Shown: one piece after another, positions 49,583 to 59,195 of the stretch | How positions within the stretch are numbered: the first letter of the stretch is position 1 | Layout: the number at the start of each line of letters is the position of its first letter | NCBI GenBank assembly: GCA_002405165.1 | Contig: DHLF01000006.1 | Coordinates: forward strand, 1 to 64,000 | DNA: 64,000 bases | Direction: 5' to 3' | Source: Christensenella sp. UBA4675 | GTDB lineage: Bacteria > Bacillota > Clostridia > Christensenellales > Borkfalkiaceae | The notes under the pieces: model-generated | What the model saw: only the letters and a program-made list of their open reading frames with translations | Databases searched by the model: none | Told to the model about the DNA's origin: nothing | Made by a program: the position numbers and the translations under genes

Positions 49583-50939
49583 TTTTTTTAGTAAAAAATT
49601 TTAATTTTTCTTTCGAAATTATTTTTATATTTTTTATATACGTCAAAACGTCTTTCGGCGGATAGTATCTCTCTATTTTTTTGCCGTCGGAAATAATTAT
49701 TTTGCTGTTCGCACTCGCCCCGAATGCCAAATTATCCGTTACTTCTTCCATTACTCCCACGTTATACAAACATTCCTTGCCTTTTAAAGAATACCCCACG
49801 TTTTCATAGTTTCCCGCCATATATTTTTGCCTGTATAAATAGTACGGCGAATATAAATTTTCAGTTAAAATTTTTTGAGAATAAGAAAGCATTTTGCCTA
49901 TTTCGCCGTCCGATAAATAGTCGCACTCTCTTTTTAAAGAACTTCCTGCCTTTATGCAAAGCGTATGCACGGTTACGTTATCGGGTTTAAACTCCAAGGT
50001 TTTATCTACGGAATTTTTAAAATCTTTTAAGTTTTCTCCTTTTAACCCCGCAATTAAATCCATATTTATATAAAACGGATAATTTCTAGCTAGTTTAAAA
50101 CAAGAATAAATTTGCTCTACCGTATGTTTTCTTCCTATTAAATCAAGCGTTTTTTGATTTAACGTTTGCGGATTTATACATATCCTGTTTACACCGTATT
50201 TAGCGTAAATATCTAATTTTTCCTTAGTTACGCAATCGGGACGACCGGCTTCTACGGTAAACTCTACGTTTGACGGAATATCCAGCGTTTTTAAAAGTTT
50301 TTCGGTTTGCTCTTCGTTTAAAACAGCAGGTGTTCCACCGCCTATATACACCGTACCTATTCTACTTTTATATAAGTCTTTTGCTTGATTTATTTCATAG
50401 CAAAGTGCCTCTATATATTCGTTAACGGGTGATTTTTCGTTTAATGCACCCGAAACGAACGAACAATAATAACATCTTGACGGGCAAAACGGAATTCCGA
50501 CGTATATATCTAATTTGTCCGTTTGAACGTTAAGAGAATTTTGCGTTTGAATTATGGATTTAACTAAGTTTATTTTATTATCGTCAACTTCCATTTCACG
50601 CGAAAAGTATTCTTCGAAATTATCAAAGCTTTTTGCAAACTTTACGGGACGAATTCCAGTTAAAGCTCCCCAAGGAAGTTTTACGTTAAAGTGTTTTTCC
50701 AAAGCTTTATACAAACATAATTTAGTATATCGTTTTAAATATCTTTTTCTCTCTATTTCACCGCTAAAACTTGCATTTCTTTTTACTTCTGTTTTTTCGC
50801 CGTTAAGTAAAACGTAACAATAAAAAGTGTTTGCCTTTTCTTCCCCAAACACAAAAATATCTTGCGCTAAACGGGGCGAAAACATTTTGTACAATTCGTT
50901 ATACTCGGGGATAAAGGAAGTTAAATTGCTTTCAATCAT
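49572..50939 (-). CDS. hemZ: Coproporphyrinogen dehydrogenase-like radical SAM protein HemZ
   Basis: 455 residues. Radical SAM enzyme with the CxxxCxxC motif in IPFCPSRCYYCSF, a glycine-rich VYIGGGTP, and the HemN/HemZ segment LIAGLKGEN and NVTVHTLCIKAGSS. An N-terminal domain of about 150 residues with PWGALTGIRPVKF marks the HemZ group found in Clostridia rather than HemN or HemW. The reaction in organisms without heme synthesis is unclear. It overlaps the upstream MBL gene by 8 bases. Confidence 0.9.
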   Translation of the reverse strand: MIESNLTSFIPEYNELYKMFSPRLAQDIFVFGEEKANTFYCYVLLNGEKTEVKRNASFSGEIERKRYLKRYTKLCLYKALEKHFNVKLPWGALTGIRPVKFAKSFDNFEEYFSREMEVDDNKINLVKSIIQTQNSLNVQTDKLDIYVGIPFCPSRCYYCSFVSGALNEKSPVNEYIEALCYEINQAKDLYKSRIGTVYIGGGTPAVLNEEQTEKLLKTLDIPSNVEFTVEAGRPDCVTKEKLDIYAKYGVNRICINPQTLNQKTLDLIGRKHTVEQIYSCFKLARNYPFYINMDLIAGLKGENLKDFKNSVDKTLEFKPDNVTVHTLCIKAGSSLKRECDYLSDGEIGKMLSYSQKILTENLYSPYYLYRQKYMAGNYENVGYSLKGKECLYNVGVMEEVTDNLAFGASANSKIIISDGKKIERYYPPKDVLTYIKNIKIISKEKLKFFTKKIAF

Positions 50940-51555
50940 GGTCTATTTCTAAACAGGGATTGTGTGTTTTTTCATAATCTAGCGTAGTAGAATATCCGTG
51001 CCCCGTGTACACCTTATAATTTTTTTCTAGCTTAAAAAGTTTTCTTTTTAAAGAACCCATCAGCGCGCAAAAACTTCCCGTAGGTAAGTCTGGACGACCA
51101 TAACCTTCGTAAAAAAGCGTATCGCCCGAAAACATTACGTCATCTACTATATAACAAACCGAACCGTTAGTATGCCCCGGCGTATGTAAAACTTTAAAGG
51201 TAAGTCCTCCGACGGTTAAGTCCCCTTCTTCTATTAAAACGTCCGCGTGAAATTTTTTAAACGGAACACCGAAATATTCCGAGCAATTTCCGTCTCCGTA
51301 CAATTTATCCGCGTCTAGCGAATGAACATATACCTTTACCCCCAAAGCTTGAATATCCGCTCCTCCGCCCGCGTGGTCGAAATGTCCGTGCGTAAGTATC
51401 ATTGCAACGGGCGTGTACCCGTCCGACACGATTTTATCGTAAACTTCTTTAGCGTCCGAGCCTAAATCTATTATCACCGCTTGTTTGTTTTGTTCGTTAT
51501 AGACTATATAACAATTTTCGCCAAACTCGGTACAAGTGTGTCTTTTAATTATCAT
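50932..51555 (-). CDS. MBL-fold metallo-hydrolase (glyoxalase II-like)
   Basis: 207 residues from ATG at 51555 (MIIKRHTCTEFGENCYIVYN) with TTTGGAG upstream; the in-frame TTG further up is not needed. The dinuclear zinc motif is MILTHGHFDHAGGG, with further ligands in VLHTPGHTNGSV, MFSGDTLF and VYTGHGYSTTL. It belongs to the YcbL/GloB-like group, thiolester hydrolases of uncertain substrate. Standard neighbour of relA and hemZ in Clostridia. Confidence 0.92.
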   Translation of the reverse strand: MIIKRHTCTEFGENCYIVYNEQNKQAVIIDLGSDAKEVYDKIVSDGYTPVAMILTHGHFDHAGGGADIQALGVKVYVHSLDADKLYGDGNCSEYFGVPFKKFHADVLIEEGDLTVGGLTFKVLHTPGHTNGSVCYIVDDVMFSGDTLFYEGYGRPDLPTGSFCALMGSLKRKLFKLEKNYKVYTGHGYSTTLDYEKTHNPCLEIDHD

Positions 51556-51683
51556 TTTTTCTCCAAAAATCAACGTATAAGTCGATAAACGGCTAAAACT
51601 TTTAAGTAAATTGTATTTTAAAATATGAATTTCTACGTTTATTTATACCGTTTAAAAATCGAATACGGAAATTTAATACTAAT

Positions 51684-53834
51684 TTAGTTAAGCGTTCTAA
51701 ATACGTCTACTACGTTTTTATCGGCTTGTATTTTTTCTATTAAAGTATCAAGGTCTTCGCTTTTATTTAGCCTTACGGTAAACTCAATTACGCCGAGTTT
51801 CAGTTTTTGGTCAACCCTACCGTTAATAGAAGTTATAGTAAGTCCCATCTTCATACAAATACCCGAAATAATATTTATCATGGTAGCGTTTTCGTCGAAC
51901 GTTACTTTTATAGAAGCGGTAAATCCTGCCGAACTCTTACCCGTCCATTCGACGTCTACAAACCTTGCCTTATCTTCGTTTTTCATATTTGGACAGTTTG
52001 CTCTGTGAACGGTAACGCCCCTACCCTTTGAAACGAATCCTATAATTTTATCGCCGGGGACGGGATTACAGCAACCCGCAAACCTAACTAACATTCCGCT
52101 TAGTCCGTTTACCGTAACTTCTTCGCTGACCGTGCGTTTATTTATATTTAATTTGGAACTATTTCCTTCGGGTTTGATTTGGTTTACTTTTTTGTATAAG
52201 TCGACTAATTTACTTATTATTTGTCCCGCGGGGATAGCTCCTACGCCTATTGCGGCGTACATTTCGTCTTCCGTAGCAAACCCAAAACGAAGATTTATGG
52301 TTTCGAAACTTACGGAATTTAATAATTGAGAAACCGTGTAACCTTTTGCTTTTACGTCGTTTTCGAATATGGATTTACCCGTTTTGACTTTTTCTTCTAC
52401 CATATTACGCTTGAAAAAGCTCCTGATTTTGGCTTTTGCGCCTGACGATTGAGCTATTTTAAGCCAGTCCCAACTAGGACCTTTAGAAGATTTATTCGTA
52501 ATTATTTCTACCATGTCGCCAACTTGCAACGTAGTATTTAGCGGAACTATTTTTCCGTTTACTTTCGCGCCGACGCATTTATGCCCTACTTCCGTATGAA
52601 TATGATAGGCAAAATCTATGGGCGTTGAATTTTTAGGAAGCGATACGACTTCTCCCTTAGGGGTAAAAACTAAAACTTCGCTGGAATATATGTCGCCCTT
52701 TATAGACTCTATAAATTCCTTACTGTCTTTAATTCCGCCTTGCCATTCCATAACTTCCCTTATCCAAGAAAGTCTGTTTTCGAAAGCGGAAGCGTCTTCT
52801 TTGTTTTCTTTATATTTCCAATGCGCGGCAATACCGTATTCGGCTATTTTGTGCATTTCTTCCGTTCTTATTTGAATTTCGAAAATTTGACCGAAACTCG
52901 TAACAACGGTAGTATGCAAGCCTTGATACATATTCGGCTTAGGCGTTGCGATATAATCTTTAATTCTACCCGGGATAGGCTTCCATTTTTTATGAATTTT
53001 ACCTAATAACTCATAACAGTTGTCAACAGTTTTTACTATCGCCCTTACGGCGGTTAAATCGTAAATTTGATCTAAGGTTTTCCCTTGATTTTTCATTTTT
53101 TTGTAAATACTGTAAAAATGTTTGGGACGACCGTACACTTCGCCTTCTATTCCCGATTCTTGCATTATTTCTTGTAGTTCGCTTACGACTTTTGCAACGA
53201 ATTCTCTTCTTTCGGCTACTTTTGAATGAATGTTTACGCTTAAATATTCATAAGCGTCGGGGTCAAGATATTTTAAGCACAAGTCTTCTAATTCGCATTT
53301 AATTTGCGAAATACCTAGTCTGCCTGCTAACGGTGCGTAAATTTCTATGGTTTCGTGCGCCATACGCTTTTGTCTTTCGGGTGAAAGAAAATTTAATGAA
53401 CGCATATTGTGCAACCTGTCGGCAAGTTTTATTATTATAACCCTTATGTCTTTAGCCATAGACACGAAAATCTTTTTAAAGTTCTCCGCCTGTTCTTCTT
53501 CGTAAGACTTAAATTCTATTTTTTCTAATTTAGTAACGCCGTCTACAAGACTTAACACTTCTTGTCCGAATTCTTTTTCAATATCGCTTGCCGAAACCGA
53601 CGTATCTTCCAACACGTCGTGCAAAAAAGCGGCGGTTACGCTTGCGCAGTCTAACCCTAAGTCTATTAAAATTTCAGCAACGGCGCAAGGGTGCGTAAAA
53701 TAATCTTCCCCAGACGCCCTTTTTTGGTTTCTATGCGCTTCTTTTGCAAAATAATAAGCTTTTTTTAAAGTCGCAATTTCGTCTTGCGAATAATTTTTTT
53801 CAATTTTTTGTAATACGTCGTCTACTACGTCCAT
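51684..53834 (-). CDS. relA: Bifunctional (p)ppGpp synthetase/hydrolase (Rel/RSH)
   Basis: 716 residues. Controls the stringent response. The N-terminal HD hydrolase has H48 and H72-D73 (TAAFLHDVLEDT), indicating retained hydrolase. The synthetase domain contains YGRPKHFYSIYKKMKNQG and YIATPKPNMYQGLHTTV. A TGS domain (VFTPKGEVVSLPKNSTPIDFAY) and C-terminal zinc-finger/ACT part (RFAGCCNPVPGDKIIGF, then an ACT-like end) follow. It starts 4 bases after recJ, so the two are one unit. Apt, often between them, is absent. Confidence 0.96.
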   Translation of the reverse strand: MDVVDDVLQKIEKNYSQDEIATLKKAYYFAKEAHRNQKRASGEDYFTHPCAVAEILIDLGLDCASVTAAFLHDVLEDTSVSASDIEKEFGQEVLSLVDGVTKLEKIEFKSYEEEQAENFKKIFVSMAKDIRVIIIKLADRLHNMRSLNFLSPERQKRMAHETIEIYAPLAGRLGISQIKCELEDLCLKYLDPDAYEYLSVNIHSKVAERREFVAKVVSELQEIMQESGIEGEVYGRPKHFYSIYKKMKNQGKTLDQIYDLTAVRAIVKTVDNCYELLGKIHKKWKPIPGRIKDYIATPKPNMYQGLHTTVVTSFGQIFEIQIRTEEMHKIAEYGIAAHWKYKENKEDASAFENRLSWIREVMEWQGGIKDSKEFIESIKGDIYSSEVLVFTPKGEVVSLPKNSTPIDFAYHIHTEVGHKCVGAKVNGKIVPLNTTLQVGDMVEIITNKSSKGPSWDWLKIAQSSGAKAKIRSFFKRNMVEEKVKTGKSIFENDVKAKGYTVSQLLNSVSFETINLRFGFATEDEMYAAIGVGAIPAGQIISKLVDLYKKVNQIKPEGNSSKLNINKRTVSEEVTVNGLSGMLVRFAGCCNPVPGDKIIGFVSKGRGVTVHRANCPNMKNEDKARFVDVEWTGKSSAGFTASIKVTFDENATMINIISGICMKMGLTITSINGRVDQKLKLGVIEFTVRLNKSEDLDTLIEKIQADKNVVDVFRTLN

Positions 53835-53838
53835 AATA

Positions 53839-56079
53839 CTAATTCTCCGTTTCGCATATTCTAAGTATTTTAGATTCGTTTAAATTTGCCTTTACTCCGT
53901 TGTCTATATAAATATAGCCGTCTTTTTCTTTTACGATACCTAACTCTATTAAAACTTCAACGCAAAATATTGCTTGATAAGCGTTTATTTTATCATTTTT
54001 TAGAGCAAAATCTACACTAGATAAGTAACCTGCGTTTTTTAAAGCTTTAAATATCGGAATAAAACTCTCTCTATCGCAATTTAATTTTTGAGTATACGCT
54101 TTTATGCTGTCGCATACCACGCTTTTATCGCTAGCGTAAAGATTTCCGTCGTCTAAATACAAAACGTTTTTATAGTTCCCTGCGTTTTCTAACCCGAAAA
54201 TTACTTTATTTAACAAAGATTCGTCTTGACTACGACAAATTTCCGTAGATAAATCTTTTAATTCGGGGTAAAATTCTAAGTTTTCAGGATTATTTACCGC
54301 AAAAATCGTTCCGTAAGGAATTTCTAAGCTCTTTTTAACAAGCTCTTTCATTTCTTGTTTAGAAACTTTTTTTGCCTTATCTAAACCATTTTTTAAATTC
54401 CTTAAATAACTCCTAAATAAATATAATTTTTGCTTTTCTCCGCTTATAACTCTTTCAAAACCTTTTACAAAACCTTTTAACTGTTCCTTTCCGTTAAAAG
54501 TAGAAACGTTTATTTCAAAAATAATTTTTTTGGAAAGTCCGTCCGATAAATCTTGCTTGTATTTTAACCCGTTAAAATATACCATATCGCAACAAATTCC
54601 GCTAAAAGCTATATGATTTCCACTTAAATTTCTTACTAAAACGTTATTTATTTCACATAAAAATAAAGGTTTTTTATTACCTATCCCAAAAGGTTCTAGT
54701 TTGCTTAAATCCTTAACGTCGTTTAAACTTAAAACTTCCGACACAAGTTTATCTACTACCGTTTTTTTGACGAAAAAGCTTATTTCTTGTTTGGATATTT
54801 CTTTTTCGAACGCCGTTTTAAAGTTCTCAAAATTTTCTTGTTTTACGCTTACGCCTGCCGCTTGATTATGTCCGCCAAATCCGCAAGTAAACTCCGATAC
54901 GTTATTTAAAGCTTCAAAAACGTTTATTCCTTCTATCGAACGCGCCGAGCCTTTTAGGACTCCGTCCTGCAAAGAAAACAGTATTACCGGGCGACTATAT
55001 TCTTCCGCTAAACGCGCCGATACTATTCCCGTAAGTCCGCCTGACCAACCTTCCCCTTGTAAAACGATAGAACTTCTCTCTAATCCTTGCTCTTTTAATT
55101 GATTTTTAGCTTGTTCGTACAATATTTCACAGTCCGATTGTCTTAATTGATTGTAAGAATTTACCGTTTCCGCTAGCGACAACGCCGTTAAATAATCGGT
55201 AGTTTTAAGTAATTTTAACGCGTCGTTTGCTTTTCCCATTCGCCCCGAAGCGTTTATTCTCGGCGCAATGGTATAAGCTATGGTAGTGGACGTTACGTCT
55301 TTTATTTTACTTAAATCGCACAAAGCTTTAAAACACGGTCTTGGTTTTTCAAAGAGTTTTAATCCTTCTTTTACCAAATCTCTGTTTTCGCCGATTAGCG
55401 TCATCGAATCGGCAATGGTGGCTACGGCAACAAAATCTAGTAGCTCGTCCGCCTTGTCCCCTATTAAAGCTTTTGCAAGTTTATACGCCACCCCGCTTCC
55501 GCAAAGATTATCGTACGGATAATCGCTTTTAATTTTACAATTTACAGTTATGCAATCGGGTAAAATTTCGGGCAATTCGTGGTGGTCGGTTACAATAATA
55601 TCTATATTTTTATTTTTTAAATATTCTATTTCGTTTTTGCAACTTATACCGCAGTCGACCGTTATAATTAAATTAGGTTTTAACGGTAAAATTTCTTTTA
55701 TGCTAGATTCCGTAATTCCGTAACCGTTTTTTCTTTCGGGAACGTAAGTTAAAACTTCTACCCCTAATTCTTTAAAAGTATAATAGAGAATAGAAGTGGA
55801 GCAAACGCCGTCGCAATCGTAATCGCCGTAAATTAAAATTTTTTCGTTTTCAGATAAAGCTTTTTTTATTCTTTGCTCGGCTTTATCTAAATTTTTTAAT
55901 AAATAAGGACTTAAAAAGTTTTGCTTACCGCAATATAAAAATTTTTTACATTTTTCTACGGTGTCTATTCCCCTTTTTATTAAAATTTCGCTAGTTAAAG
56001 GACTAATTGAAAATTCTTTTGAAATTTCCCTTTGAATATTTAATTGTTCTTGCGTTAAGTCAGGTTTTATTTCTATCAT
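53839..56079 (-). CDS. recJ: Single-stranded-DNA-specific exonuclease RecJ
   Basis: 746 residues. DHH-family 5'-3' exonuclease in recombination and base repair. Motifs: ILIYGDYDCDGVCS (residues 86-90 DYDCD), ITVDCGIS (D142), TDHHELP (DHH at 165-167), then DHHA1 with GFGGHNQAAGVSV. The tail from about 560, with a helical C-terminal extension, is typical of Firmicutes RecJ. Upstream of relA with 4 bases between. secF is upstream with a 209-base gap that has a perfect palindrome. Confidence 0.95.
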   Translation of the reverse strand: MIEIKPDLTQEQLNIQREISKEFSISPLTSEILIKRGIDTVEKCKKFLYCGKQNFLSPYLLKNLDKAEQRIKKALSENEKILIYGDYDCDGVCSTSILYYTFKELGVEVLTYVPERKNGYGITESSIKEILPLKPNLIITVDCGISCKNEIEYLKNKNIDIIVTDHHELPEILPDCITVNCKIKSDYPYDNLCGSGVAYKLAKALIGDKADELLDFVAVATIADSMTLIGENRDLVKEGLKLFEKPRPCFKALCDLSKIKDVTSTTIAYTIAPRINASGRMGKANDALKLLKTTDYLTALSLAETVNSYNQLRQSDCEILYEQAKNQLKEQGLERSSIVLQGEGWSGGLTGIVSARLAEEYSRPVILFSLQDGVLKGSARSIEGINVFEALNNVSEFTCGFGGHNQAAGVSVKQENFENFKTAFEKEISKQEISFFVKKTVVDKLVSEVLSLNDVKDLSKLEPFGIGNKKPLFLCEINNVLVRNLSGNHIAFSGICCDMVYFNGLKYKQDLSDGLSKKIIFEINVSTFNGKEQLKGFVKGFERVISGEKQKLYLFRSYLRNLKNGLDKAKKVSKQEMKELVKKSLEIPYGTIFAVNNPENLEFYPELKDLSTEICRSQDESLLNKVIFGLENAGNYKNVLYLDDGNLYASDKSVVCDSIKAYTQKLNCDRESFIPIFKALKNAGYLSSVDFALKNDKINAYQAIFCVEVLIELGIVKEKDGYIYIDNGVKANLNESKILRICETEN

Positions 56080-56245
56080 ATTATAGTCCTTTTTGTATTT
56101 CTATCGTTCAATCTTAGTGAAAATTTTTAACCTAAGAACATAATTATATATTTATAATTTTAAAAATAAAAAGTAAACTAAGTAAAACTATTGTGTTTTG
56201 CTTTTTACATAAAAATTAAACGCTAGTTAAAGTAAATTTAAAACG

Positions 56246-56275
56246 TAAAGCGGACATAAATTTATGTCCGCTTTA
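56246..56275 (-). terminator. Palindrome after secF
   Basis: A 30-base perfect palindrome (TAAAGCGGACATAAA and its complement) 13 bases past the secF stop. The T-run is weak on the minus strand and better on the plus strand. Probably ends secDF transcription. The rest of 56080-56288 shows no gene. Confidence 0.65.
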
Positions 56276-56288
56276 TTTTTATTTTCTA

Positions 56289-57233
56289 TTAAGCTTTTTT
56301 CTTATTTTTTTTAATTTTGGAAAGCCAATATCTTAAAACGGGTTTAACTAATATTGCGTCCGCGCCTGTAATCAACAAAGCGATAATCGAATAAATAAAT
56401 AACAATTTTACGTTAAACGGTACGAAAATAATTGCTAAGGCAAGCATAACTATTAAAGCAACCGTAACGATAAATATATATTTAGAACTTTCCTGCGCGC
56501 TTGTTAAAGCTTTTTCTTTAATAGCGTCCGCATCGATAATTTTAACTTTACTATTCTTTTTAAGCACAAAGAACGTTACCAAAGAAGTTAAAAGCGAATA
56601 TATAGTAGCTACCCATATTACGTTTACACATAAAGCGTCTACCCTTATTCTGGTTATTGCGGAAATAGAAACAAACAACAATAAATCCATTATTACGGAA
56701 AGTAGCGTTGTAAAACCACTTGCCCATTTAAACCTGATAAACGAATAAATCGTTATCGCCAAAGTTAAAATTAACGTTCCTAAAAGAACACCTGTTAAAA
56801 GCTTGCAATCGTAAGAAGAACCTATTTCGGATACCGTTACGCTGTCTTCATAAGAAAAATCAGCGTATTTGCCAGATAAATAAGTACTTAAATCAGCTTT
56901 AAAACTTTCGTTTAATTTTTTAATAGTCTTGTCCGCGTTTTTAGTTTTTACGCTATAAACTAATTTTACAAAACCGCTGGAGTCTGTAGCTTTTCTCGTG
57001 GTTTTGGCAAATTTATATCCGTTATCTTTAAATATTTTAGTAATATCGTCTTGATATTTATCTGCAACGCTTTCGGTTTTAGAATCTTCGTCCAATTCAA
57101 TGGTAACTTCTACGCAACCTTTAATATCCGCGCCGTAGTTTAGTTTGAAAATTCCGAATAATACCGCGCCAACTATTGCTATAACGAGCATTGCAATCAA
57201 TGCGATTTTTGCAATTTTAAAAGTCTTATTCAT
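56289..57233 (-). CDS. secF: Protein translocase subunit SecF
   Basis: 314 residues. An N-terminal membrane helix, a periplasmic-type domain (about 40-145) and five C-terminal helices as in SecF. It uses the proton-motive force to help protein export together with SecD. The C-terminal part (DLLLFVSISAITRIRVDALCVNVIW) has the helix 4 to 5 spacing of SecF, but the DDxVV-type signature found in many SecF proteins is not clear, so the protein is divergent. It overlaps secD by 8 bases. Confidence 0.88.
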   Translation of the reverse strand: MNKTFKIAKIALIAMLVIAIVGAVLFGIFKLNYGADIKGCVEVTIELDEDSKTESVADKYQDDITKIFKDNGYKFAKTTRKATDSSGFVKLVYSVKTKNADKTIKKLNESFKADLSTYLSGKYADFSYEDSVTVSEIGSSYDCKLLTGVLLGTLILTLAITIYSFIRFKWASGFTTLLSVIMDLLLFVSISAITRIRVDALCVNVIWVATIYSLLTSLVTFFVLKKNSKVKIIDADAIKEKALTSAQESSKYIFIVTVALIVMLALAIIFVPFNVKLLFIYSIIALLITGADAILVKPVLRYWLSKIKKNKKKA

Positions 57234-58590
57234 CTTCTACCTCCTCTCTTACCAAGTGATAAAAGCGACCTTGATTTACCATCGGTTTAAATATTGCGAT
57301 TAAAGCTCTATTGAATAAAGAGAAAGTTATCGCAGAAATTAACGAACCTATGGCAAACGTAGCTACAAACGCCCTAACTGCCCAGCTAGCAAGGAAGAAC
57401 GACGAGAAGAACGCTACTATTGCTAAAATTGCAACGTCTAAAACGAGCCACATTACCTTTTTAAAGCTATCGCCGATAGCGGCGTTTAAAGTACTGCCGT
57501 TGCGGAATTCCTTTTTGATAAGTTCAAAGAATACTACGCTTCCCGTAGCGAATACGAAAAACGAAGTTATCGCGCCTAATACGGAAGCCATTGTTAAAAC
57601 ACTACCCGGGATAATCGAATAAATCAATACGAAAAGTATTATCGAAATTATCGCGCTAAAATCTGTCAACAAACCAAAACCTTTGTAGAACACGCCCATT
57701 GCGACTAAAAATACTACTAACGCAACTAGGCAAGCAATTTTTAAAGTTTTTTCGCATTTTTCGGAATAGATAGAAGAAATAACGTATTGTTCTCCGTCTA
57801 CTTCCGCGTTGTCTACGACTTTGCCGTTAAAATATTTAACGGGCATAACTCCGTTTTTAATAACTGATTCTATTATTTGAGCTTGCGATTTAGTAAAGTT
57901 ACCCGAAATTTGTACGCTGTCCGTATCCATTTCTTCCGTAACGCTTGCCGACGATAACGTAATATCTCCGTCAAGAAAAATGGTTACGACTTTTTCTTCG
58001 TCCGAACTTGCGGAAGAAGCTTGTTTGGTAGCTTTTCTAAATTGCTCTCTACCCGCTTTGGTAAATTTGAGAACTACCGAATATCCGCTTGCCGAATATA
58101 TTATTCCGTCTTGAGAATACGCTTCCGACACGCTTACGTCTTCGATAAACGGCGAAGAAGAGTATTCTGCTACGGGATAATCGAAATAATTAGTTCCCGT
58201 TGCGGTTGAACCTGCGTAAACGGATATAACGCCTTTACTTCCGAAATACGAATATGCCGTACCCGCATTTGCGGTTTGGGGATATTCTACGGTAAAACCG
58301 TTTCCGTTTTTATAAACGATTGCCGAACCGAATTCTTCTATATCGAGCCTATTTCTAACGATGTCAATACATTTATCTTGGTCGCATTCCGATACTTCGC
58401 CTTCTTCGATAGCGGGTGAATAATCTATTCTGTAAGCGCCGTTTAATTCCGCGCCTACTTCTATCGACTTGAATATCGAAGTATACTTTTTAGTCTTTTT
58501 AACAGGGAAAGACGCGAAAGTAAATATTCCCGCGCAGACCGTAACTAAAACAAGCAGTATCGATATTACTATTGACTTTGCCTTTGTCAT
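57226..58590 (-). CDS. secD: Protein translocase subunit SecD
   Basis: 454 residues. The N-terminal helix is followed by GAELNGAYRIDYSPA (the family's LDLxGG-like motif, altered), a large extracytoplasmic domain (about 40-275) with IVRNRLDIEEFG and YPQTAN, and six C-terminal membrane segments. Shorter than E. coli SecD (615) but in the Firmicutes range. It drives the late steps of Sec export with SecF, which overlaps its end. Own promoter. Confidence 0.9.
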   Translation of the reverse strand: MTKAKSIVISILLVLVTVCAGIFTFASFPVKKTKKYTSIFKSIEVGAELNGAYRIDYSPAIEEGEVSECDQDKCIDIVRNRLDIEEFGSAIVYKNGNGFTVEYPQTANAGTAYSYFGSKGVISVYAGSTATGTNYFDYPVAEYSSSPFIEDVSVSEAYSQDGIIYSASGYSVVLKFTKAGREQFRKATKQASSASSDEEKVVTIFLDGDITLSSASVTEEMDTDSVQISGNFTKSQAQIIESVIKNGVMPVKYFNGKVVDNAEVDGEQYVISSIYSEKCEKTLKIACLVALVVFLVAMGVFYKGFGLLTDFSAIISIILFVLIYSIIPGSVLTMASVLGAITSFFVFATGSVVFFELIKKEFRNGSTLNAAIGDSFKKVMWLVLDVAILAIVAFFSSFFLASWAVRAFVATFAIGSLISAITFSLFNRALIAIFKPMVNQGRFYHLVREEVEDE

Positions 58591-58665
58591 TTTTGCCTCC
58601 TGATTGCAAAAAATAATTTTCTTATAAAAACTAATCTTTCTATATAGATAATTATATACTTTACA

Positions 58666-58694
58666 ATTATATAATAAGCTAGGCTTTTAGTCAA
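58666..58694 (-). promoter_or_regulatory. Promoter of secDF
   Basis: TTGACT, a 17-base spacer and TATAAT on the minus strand, about 75 bases before the secD ATG. Confidence 0.8.
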
Positions 58695-58743
58695 TGATTT
58701 TCTTAAATTTTTGTTGTAATTTTCTTAAAAAAACTAAATATTT

Positions 58744-59112
58744 TTATTTCTTTCTGACAAAATTTACAATACAGGAAATTATTACGCCTATCAGCGCTCC
58801 GAACAACAAGTCTATTAAGAATTTTACGCCGAAATTTAAGTTTTTAGAAATAAAACCGTATATTAAATATTCGCCCGCACCGGCAAGAAGTCCTACAGCT
58901 CCGCCTTTGACTAGCGGAATAGAATTTTTTACCGCCACCAAGCACCCTATAAGTATAGCCAAAATTTTTATAGCTTGATTTACCCATTTTACCCCTCTAC
59001 CCGATAAGGCGAATATTTTAAGTATCAAAGCGTATAAAAAAACGCATGCAAGAGAAGTAATTAACGCAAAAAACACGCCTTTTAAAACGTTTATAATATT
59101 ATCTTTTACCAT
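58744..59112 (-). CDS. Small membrane protein, TIGR04086-like
   Basis: 122 residues with four membrane segments (about 12-32, 44-62, 68-88 and 95-117) and a basic C-terminus (NFVRKK). Length, order of helices and the central GGAVGLLAGAGEYLIYG fit the TIGR04086 family of Firmicutes, whose function is unknown. Located between yajC and secD, the usual place. The start codon is directly preceded by a terminator-like hairpin whose 3' arm contains the ribosome binding site. Confidence 0.75.
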   Translation of the reverse strand: MVKDNIINVLKGVFFALITSLACVFLYALILKIFALSGRGVKWVNQAIKILAILIGCLVAVKNSIPLVKGGAVGLLAGAGEYLIYGFISKNLNFGVKFLIDLLFGALIGVIISCIVNFVRKK

Positions 59113-59144
59113 AAAAAAATCCTCCGCTTTAATTTTATGCGGAG
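59113..59144 (-). promoter_or_regulatory. Hairpin overlapping the ribosome binding site of the membrane protein gene
   Basis: On the minus strand CTCCGC, an 11-base loop and GCGGAG are followed by GA and seven T, then ATG. The Shine-Dalgarno GGAGGA begins in the 3' arm of the stem, so the structure can both stop transcription and hide the ribosome binding site. Confidence 0.7.
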
Positions 59145-59195
59145 AATTTATTCAATATAACTTTACTTATTTTTTATTGTACAACCTTAGCTGTT

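Noticed and set aside
58591..58743. A small Cys-rich peptide gene (such as SCIFF) sometimes found near secD in Clostridia
   Set aside because: The gap contains only the secD promoter and A/T-rich DNA; no Cys-rich frame is present.
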